A DNA stretch of 64,000 bases, taken from assembly GCA_039028795.1 (NCBI GenBank), contig JBCCHJ010000014.1:1-64000 (forward strand), given 5' to 3'. The position numbers and the translations under genes were made by a program. Under the pieces are notes generated by a model that saw nothing but the letters and a program-made list of their open reading frames with translations, was not told where the DNA came from and did not search any database. Shown here piece after piece: positions 59,382-64,000 of the stretch; positions within the stretch are counted from its first letter, which is position 1, and each line of letters opens with the position of its first letter. The stretch is from Thermohalobaculum sp039028795. GTDB taxonomy: Bacteria; Pseudomonadota; Alphaproteobacteria; Rhodobacterales; Rhodobacteraceae.

Positions 59382-61115
59382 TTATTGCAGTATGGAAACA
59401 CCCGCATTCTTCATGGCGCGGGCGATTTTGCCGTCCCGGCCATAGATGTCACCGCGGAACTGTTCGATACCGTGCTCATCGATCCAAGCAGACCGATAGG
59501 TCAAGTGCACCGGCAATGGATTGTCCAAATTCACTTGGCGCTCGCGGCCCCGTTTCAGGATGCGATTGAAGTATCCGCGCGGATCATCAACTTGCCCGGT
59601 AAGCAGGTATTCGGCGAACTCATGCGGGCGTTCAACCCGCACGCAACCGTGCGAATAGGCCCGGACGTCCCGCTTGAACAGCCGCTTGGACGGCGTGTCG
59701 TGAAGATAGATCGCAAACTGGTTCGGGAACATGAACTTGACCGTACCAAGCGCGTTGCCACGGCCCGGTTTCTGGATCAGCCGTCCACTCGACAACATCT
59801 TCATGTTACGGTTGACCAGATAGTTCGGGTCATTGGCCAGCTTGGGCAGGATCTCTTTTTCTTTGATCGAAGTCGGAATGTACCAGGTTGGATTGATGAC
59901 CATGTGGGTCATCTCGTCCGAAAATTCCGGTGTCTTGTGCTTCTTCTTGCCGACCACGGCGCGCGAGTGGAACTCCGACTTGCCATTATGCATCACATCG
60001 AAGGTGAAGCTGGCCAGATTCACAAGGATATGGCGCTCCCCCAGATCACGGTTCATCCACCGCAACCGCTCAAGGTTCACTGCGATCTGTTCTGCACGCG
60101 TGCGTGGTGACACGTTCAACTGGCGCAGCGTCGCCGGGCCGATCACACCGTCAAGGTTGAGCCCGTGGCGGGCCTGAAACCGCTGCAGCGCCTCGACCAT
60201 CGGATCGTCGAACAGATCCGCATCAAAGGACTGCACCGGGACATCTGTGGTGACGTTCGCCGCCGCAACCTTTGTTCCATCATCGGCGGCACGCTGATCA
60301 TAAACGTTCGGGTCCAGATCACCCATTGCCGTCAGACGCGCCCGCACCTGCGCGACGCGCGAATTGCGATTGCCGGGACGCAGTGTGCGGCCCTTGCTGA
60401 CCGATGGCCCCCAGATCTCTTGACCCGCGATCGACCGGAACGCCGCATAGCGCTCGATCAGCCTGCGATACAACGGATCGCTCGGCGCCAGTTCATCCAG
60501 GAAAGCTGCCATATCGGCGGCTCGGCCAGCACGCTCGATCAGGAAACCCTCGTCCGGGGTTTCTGGGAAGATATGCAGTTCGCGGTCGATCCGGCGTGGG
60601 GTGAGAAAGCCCGTTTTGACATCGCCGGCATAGGATAAGAACGCAGCCGTCAGATCGGCCTCAAGCCGAGGTCCCCTTTCGCCAAGGCGTGCGGTCAAAG
60701 CCGCGCCCTTATATTTCGCAGCAGGCAGCGCGTGTTCCGACGCGCGCGACAGAAACTCCGTCAGAACCTTGGCCGCTGCGTTCGTCGATCCGTCCTCATT
60801 CAACCATATTGGCTTATAGTTGCGCGCTGCATATGCAGTCAGCGCCGCGGAGTCGCGGCCCAGACGCCCTTCAAGCGCCGTGCGCAGTGCCAGCGCCTCG
60901 GCTGACAAAGCCGGAACTGCCGGCTGAACCTCGGTCGCCGGAACCTGAGCCGAAGGGACTTGGGTAGCCGGAACTTCGGTCGTCGTCGTACTCTGTGCAA
61001 GCGCAGAATGTGCCGCCAGAACAGCTGCACTCAATATGAACCCCACCGCGGCACCCCGCCGCACGTTTACGCCCTGCGTGATCATCTTATCACCACTGTT
61101 GCCAAAAAACGTCAT
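59382..61115 (-). CDS. Murein L,D-transpeptidase (YcbB type)
   Basis: 577 residues, exported (signal peptide in the first 40 residues, ending near SALAQ). After a Thr/Pro/Val-rich linker of near-repeats (EVPATQVPSAQVPATEV) come the scaffold domain, a peptidoglycan-binding_1 domain (VEALQRFQARHGLNLDGVIG) and the YkuD catalytic domain with SHGCVRVERP holding the catalytic Cys. It makes 3-3 cross-links in murein or attaches proteins to it. The ATG at 61115 is preferred, with 61085 as the alternative. A terminator follows. It is divergent from a DUF882 gene that also acts on the cell wall. Confidence 0.9.
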   Translation of the reverse strand: MTFFGNSGDKMITQGVNVRRGAAVGFILSAAVLAAHSALAQSTTTTEVPATQVPSAQVPATEVQPAVPALSAEALALRTALEGRLGRDSAALTAYAARNYKPIWLNEDGSTNAAAKVLTEFLSRASEHALPAAKYKGAALTARLGERGPRLEADLTAAFLSYAGDVKTGFLTPRRIDRELHIFPETPDEGFLIERAGRAADMAAFLDELAPSDPLYRRLIERYAAFRSIAGQEIWGPSVSKGRTLRPGNRNSRVAQVRARLTAMGDLDPNVYDQRAADDGTKVAAANVTTDVPVQSFDADLFDDPMVEALQRFQARHGLNLDGVIGPATLRQLNVSPRTRAEQIAVNLERLRWMNRDLGERHILVNLASFTFDVMHNGKSEFHSRAVVGKKKHKTPEFSDEMTHMVINPTWYIPTSIKEKEILPKLANDPNYLVNRNMKMLSSGRLIQKPGRGNALGTVKFMFPNQFAIYLHDTPSKRLFKRDVRAYSHGCVRVERPHEFAEYLLTGQVDDPRGYFNRILKRGRERQVNLDNPLPVHLTYRSAWIDEHGIEQFRGDIYGRDGKIARAMKNAGVSILQ

Positions 61116-61276
61116 TCGCTCTCTTCAATCATGGAATCTAGCATGTAAGTGTAACCAAACAGCGATTTTCCTCACTCGTTCACCAATATTTCATGACGAT
61201 AGCTCTTCATGCCACACCTTATGTGTGACCGCACACCGACCCGGTCAAAACTGTCGCAGCCTCAGGCCGATTCCAC

Positions 61277-61292
61277 GTTGCAATACTGCAAC
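61277..61292. promoter_or_regulatory. Perfect 16-bp palindrome in the divergent transpeptidase/DUF882 region
   Basis: GTTGCAATACTGCAAC is a perfect inverted repeat of GTTGCA with a four-base spacer, placed between the two divergent cell-wall genes. It could be an operator shared by both. No regulator is assigned. Confidence 0.4.
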
Positions 61293-61381
61293 TTGGCAAC
61301 AAAAACCTCGTGTGCAAAAAGCGTGCAGTGGCAGTTGGGGCGGGGCAAGTGACAAAGATCACAGATCGAGCGAGGCAAATT

Positions 61382-61942
61382 GTGAGCAGTTCCGAATCAG
61401 GCCTGACGAAGATCAGCCGAAGAATGCTTCTTTGCGGCATTGCCGGCGCGGGAATAACCCTTGCAGCACCAGCGATCGCGCGTGGCGCCGGAAGCTTCCG
61501 GTCCCTCTCGATGATCAACAACCGCACCGCCGAAAAGCTGACGACCGCGTACTGGGTCGAGGGTGAATATATTCCCGAAGCGATGGAGGCTGTAAACTAC
61601 ATCCTGCGCGACTGGCGGGAAGATCAGGTCATCCAAATCGACCCGAAGGTGATCGACATCATGGCCGCAACCCAGAACATTCTGGACGCGTCCGAGCCAT
61701 TCGAAGTGGTGTCTGGATATCGCAGCCCGAAAACCAACGCGATGCTGCGCAGCCGCAGCCGCGGCGTTGCACGAAATTCCTATCACACCCGCGGCATGGC
61801 TGTGGATCTGACGATGAAGACCCGGTCAGCGTACGAGATCGCGGGGGCCGCAAAATCTTTGGGCGCAGGTGGTGTCGGTCGATATTCGCGGTCAAACTTC
61901 GCCCATGTCGACAGCGGACCCATCCGCGACTGGGGCCGGTAA
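61382..61942 (+). CDS. DUF882 / YcbK-like peptidase M15 family protein
   Basis: About 186 residues from the GTG at 61382, behind CGAGG. The open frame reaches back to a GTG at 61310 but the known length of relatives fits the later start. A twin-arginine-like signal (SRRMLLCGIAGAG) leads to the exported domain. The zinc-site motifs of the M15-like fold are SGYRSPKTNAML, SYHTRGMAVDL and FAHVDSGP. E. coli YcbK is of this type, and the family is thought to trim peptidoglycan peptides. Beside an L,D-transpeptidase gene, a joint cell-wall role is plausible. Confidence 0.86.
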   Translation: MSSSESGLTKISRRMLLCGIAGAGITLAAPAIARGAGSFRSLSMINNRTAEKLTTAYWVEGEYIPEAMEAVNYILRDWREDQVIQIDPKVIDIMAATQNILDASEPFEVVSGYRSPKTNAMLRSRSRGVARNSYHTRGMAVDLTMKTRSAYEIAGAAKSLGAGGVGRYSRSNFAHVDSGPIRDWGR

Positions 61943-61962
61943 GGTCATCATCCGGTAAGACA

Positions 61963-61989
61963 AAGGCGGCCCATCAGCCGCCTTTTTTC
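61963..61989 (+). terminator. Intrinsic terminator after DUF882
   Basis: AAGGCGGC (61963-61970), a CCATCA loop, GCCGCCTT (61977-61984) and then TTTTTC form a classic rho-independent terminator 20 bases beyond the DUF882 stop. It also separates the convergent M3 peptidase gene. Confidence 0.88.
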
Positions 61990-62043
61990 TTTCTTGAGTT
62001 CTTGGCAGCGCCAATCCGCGTGGCAGCGAAAAACTTCTCCCGC

Positions 62044-64000
62044 TCACCCCGTCTTTTCCAGCAACCCCCGGCCTTCCAGCAGCGCCTCGACACCGGGCAA
62101 TTTTCCACGAAAGCCGGTATAGGCATCTTCCGGTTTCTCTGACCCGCCTGCTGAGTAGACCTTGTCGTGCAGGCGCTGGGCGGTCGCGGGATCAAAGACG
62201 TTCCCGGATTCTTCGAACGCTTTGAACGCATCGGCGTCCATCACCTCGGACCACATATAGCTGTAGTACCCGGCGGAGTAGCCATCGCCGCTAAAGACAT
62301 GTCCGAAGTGCGGGGACCGATGCCGCATTATGATCGCGCCCGGCATGCCGATCTTGTCCAACACTCCGGCCTCGAACGTCTTGCCATCGAAACCTTCCGT
62401 ATTGTCCAGCACATGCATCTCCAGGTCCACCAGGGCCGAGGCCGTAAATTCGACTGTCTTGAAGCCCTGATTGAAGTTTTCCGCACCGATAATCCGGTCG
62501 ACCAACTCGCGGGGCATCGGCTCGCCGGTTTCAACATGCCGGGCATGCTTTTCCAAAACCTCCGGCACTCCGAACCAGTGCTCATAGAGCTGGCTGGGCA
62601 GTTCCACGAAGTCCCGCGCTACCGAGGTGCCAGAGACAAAGGGATAGGTCACGTCAGACAACAACCCGTGAAGGCCGTGGCCCAGCTCGTGAAACAGTGT
62701 CCGCGCATCATCCCAGGACAACAAGCAGGGATCGCCCTTGGCAAAATTGCAGGTATTGGTGATCACTGGACGTTCCGGGGACCAGAGCTTTTGCTGTCCC
62801 CGCAGGCCGCTCATCCACGCACCGGACCGTTTCGAGGGCCGGGCAAAATAGTCCCCGATAAACAGCCCGATATGGGTCCCGTCCCGGGTCACATCCCAGG
62901 CCATCGCATCTTCATGCGGCAATGGGATATCGACCCGCTGGAAGGACAGGCCAAACAGCCGCTCCGCAACATCGAAGGCGGCCGCAAGTACGTTCTCCAG
63001 TTTCAGGTAGGGCTTGATCTCGGATTCATCTAAATCGTGTTCGCGCTTGCGCAGTTTTTCGGCGTAATAACGCCAGTCCCACGGGGCGAGTTCGATGTTC
63101 GCGCCCTCTTCCACCGCCAGCGCCTGCAGGGCCTCGGCCTCTGCACCTGCCTGCGCCTGTGCCGGGGACCAAACAGCCATCAGGAGGTCGCGTACATTGC
63201 TGGGGGTTTTGGCCATCTGATTGGCCAGCTTGAAGTCGGCGAAAGTATCATATCCCAGCAAACCTGCGCGCTCCCGGCGCAGGGTCACCGTTTCTTCGAT
63301 CAATGGCCAATTCGTGGTCTCGCCCCGGTCCGCCCAGGCACGGAAGGCTTTTTCGCGAAGATCGCGGCGGGCGCTGAAAGTCAGGAAAGGTTCCACAGAA
63401 GACCGGGATAGCGTGATGGTATAGCCATCCTCTTCACGCCGGTCGGCCTCGGCCTTTGCGGCATCGATCAGGAACTTCGGCAAGCCATCCAGATCATCTT
63501 CGGACAGCTTCATGGACCAGTCCGCTTCATCCTTCAGGATGTTCTGCCCGAACCCGGTGCCAAGTTCTGACAAGCGGCCCATAATTTCCTGCAAGCGCGT
63601 CTTTGCGCCGTCGTCCAGTTTGGCGCCGCCGCGAACATACATCTCGAAAATCAGATCGCGCACGCGGATCTGCTCGGCCGTCAGATCGTCATCACCCGCA
63701 TCGACGACGGCCTGCACGCGGGCGAAGATCCTCGGATCGGTCATCTGTTTAGAAAACAGCTTCGACAGGCGCGGGGACATCTCGCGCTCGATCGCCTGTA
63801 TCTCCGGGTTCGTGTCATTGCCTGATCGATTCCAAAAGACCGCAGCAACCCGGTCCAACAACAGGCCGTGGCGCTCCAACGCCTCGATGGTGTTGGCGAA
63901 TGTCGGCGCGGCCGGGTCACTGCAGATCGCCTCGAACTCAAGCTCTTGCGCGGCAATGGCGGCATCAAAGGCTGGCCGGAAATGGTCATCGGTAATCTCG
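62044..64000 (-). CDS. M3 family metallopeptidase (oligopeptidase A / Dcp type), 5' end beyond the window
   Basis: 652 residues are visible and the frame remains open to base 64000, where it is cut. The zinc motif FHELGHGLHG (HExxH) lies in the C-terminal half, with the third ligand Glu some 25 residues later in the FVELPSQLYEHW stretch. The N-terminal visible part, TDDHFRPAFDAAIAAQ and TIEALERHGLLLDRV, matches the start of the family. M3 enzymes cleave short peptides, mainly in the cytosol. The length (about 670 expected) agrees with a full gene truncated only by the window edge. It converges on DUF882. Confidence 0.92.
   Translation of the reverse strand, partial: EITDDHFRPAFDAAIAAQELEFEAICSDPAAPTFANTIEALERHGLLLDRVAAVFWNRSGNDTNPEIQAIEREMSPRLSKLFSKQMTDPRIFARVQAVVDAGDDDLTAEQIRVRDLIFEMYVRGGAKLDDGAKTRLQEIMGRLSELGTGFGQNILKDEADWSMKLSEDDLDGLPKFLIDAAKAEADRREEDGYTITLSRSSVEPFLTFSARRDLREKAFRAWADRGETTNWPLIEETVTLRRERAGLLGYDTFADFKLANQMAKTPSNVRDLLMAVWSPAQAQAGAEAEALQALAVEEGANIELAPWDWRYYAEKLRKREHDLDESEIKPYLKLENVLAAAFDVAERLFGLSFQRVDIPLPHEDAMAWDVTRDGTHIGLFIGDYFARPSKRSGAWMSGLRGQQKLWSPERPVITNTCNFAKGDPCLLSWDDARTLFHELGHGLHGLLSDVTYPFVSGTSVARDFVELPSQLYEHWFGVPEVLEKHARHVETGEPMPRELVDRIIGAENFNQGFKTVEFTASALVDLEMHVLDNTEGFDGKTFEAGVLDKIGMPGAIIMRHRSPHFGHVFSGDGYSAGYYSYMWSEVMDADAFKAFEESGNVFDPATAQRLHDKVYSAGGSEKPEDAYTGFRGKLPGVEALLEGRGLLEKTG

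Noticed and set aside
58932..60110. 392-codon open frame on the plus strand
   Set aside because: Antisense to lpxD and the L,D-transpeptidase, both of which have complete motifs; Arg/Pro-rich low-complexity translation.
62167..63033. 288-codon open frame on the plus strand
   Set aside because: Antisense to the M3 peptidase gene with its HExxH motif.

Overview
The window is one 64 kb piece of an alphaproteobacterial chromosome, most likely from the Rhodobacterales/Roseobacter group. The grounds are the moderately high GC, the aerobic-type cobalamin genes (CobN, CobW, CobO, BluB) combined with a CbiD-type methyltransferase and a HupE metal permease, and the roseobacter-like DUF6065, DUF882 and acp-fabF-lpxD genes. 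The genus cannot be named from the sequence. No rRNA, tRNA, transposase, integrase or CRISPR array was seen.

Layout. (1) 1-11991 is a plus-strand cobalamin island: cbiD (cut by the window edge), cobK, a B12 riboswitch, hupE, bluB, cobW, a GNAT gene, cobN, then four genes with no known cobalamin role (agmatine-deiminase-like, GNAT, nucleotidyltransferase-GNAT fusion, small phosphatase-like) joined to each other and to cobO by 4-nt overlaps. (2) 12004-13524 is a solitary, AT-richer TIR-TPR gene of foreign appearance. (3) 13683-26082 is mostly metabolism: ketopantoate-reductase-like, DUF6065, moaA, two GSTs, acyl-CoA ligase, aldo/keto reductase, Na+/H+ antiporter, bamB with its YfgM-like neighbour, and a CoA transferase. 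(4) 26093-33392 is a type I secretion locus: HlyD-type adaptor, ABC exporter, and a 1236-residue RTX protein separated from the exporter genes by a strong hairpin terminator. (5) 33716-42778 holds PhzF, a serine hydrolase, one TonB receptor with a near-consensus promoter, and an ECF sigma/FecR/STN-TonB-receptor signalling set. (6) 42830-47353 is a divergent copper-oxidase locus: plant-type tyrosinase with a membrane-anchored partner, facing a multicopper oxidase and a DJ-1 family enzyme. (7) 47431-52316 is a polar-compound ABC transporter coupled to a 2-oxoglutarate-type oxygenase and two other enzymes. (8) 52331-56585 is a probable RiPP locus. (9) 56679-64000 is envelope-related: fabF, acp, lpxD, L,D-transpeptidase, DUF882 and an M3 peptidase cut by the window edge.

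The most novel system is the RiPP locus at 52331-56585. It encodes a lasso-cyclase-like asparagine-synthetase homologue, a PqqD-type leader-binding protein, a PAPS-type sulfotransferase and an HprK-like kinase. Divergent from these is a 42-codon ORF, too small for routine gene finding. Its leader resembles proteobacterial lasso leaders (ELIDL, then Thr two residues before Gly), and its short acidic core ends in Asp-Ser. A C-terminal Ser is the residue phosphorylated by HprK-like kinases in paeninodin-type lasso peptides. The predicted core is too short for a normal lasso and no B2 protease or exporter is adjacent, so the product may be an unusual peptide class.
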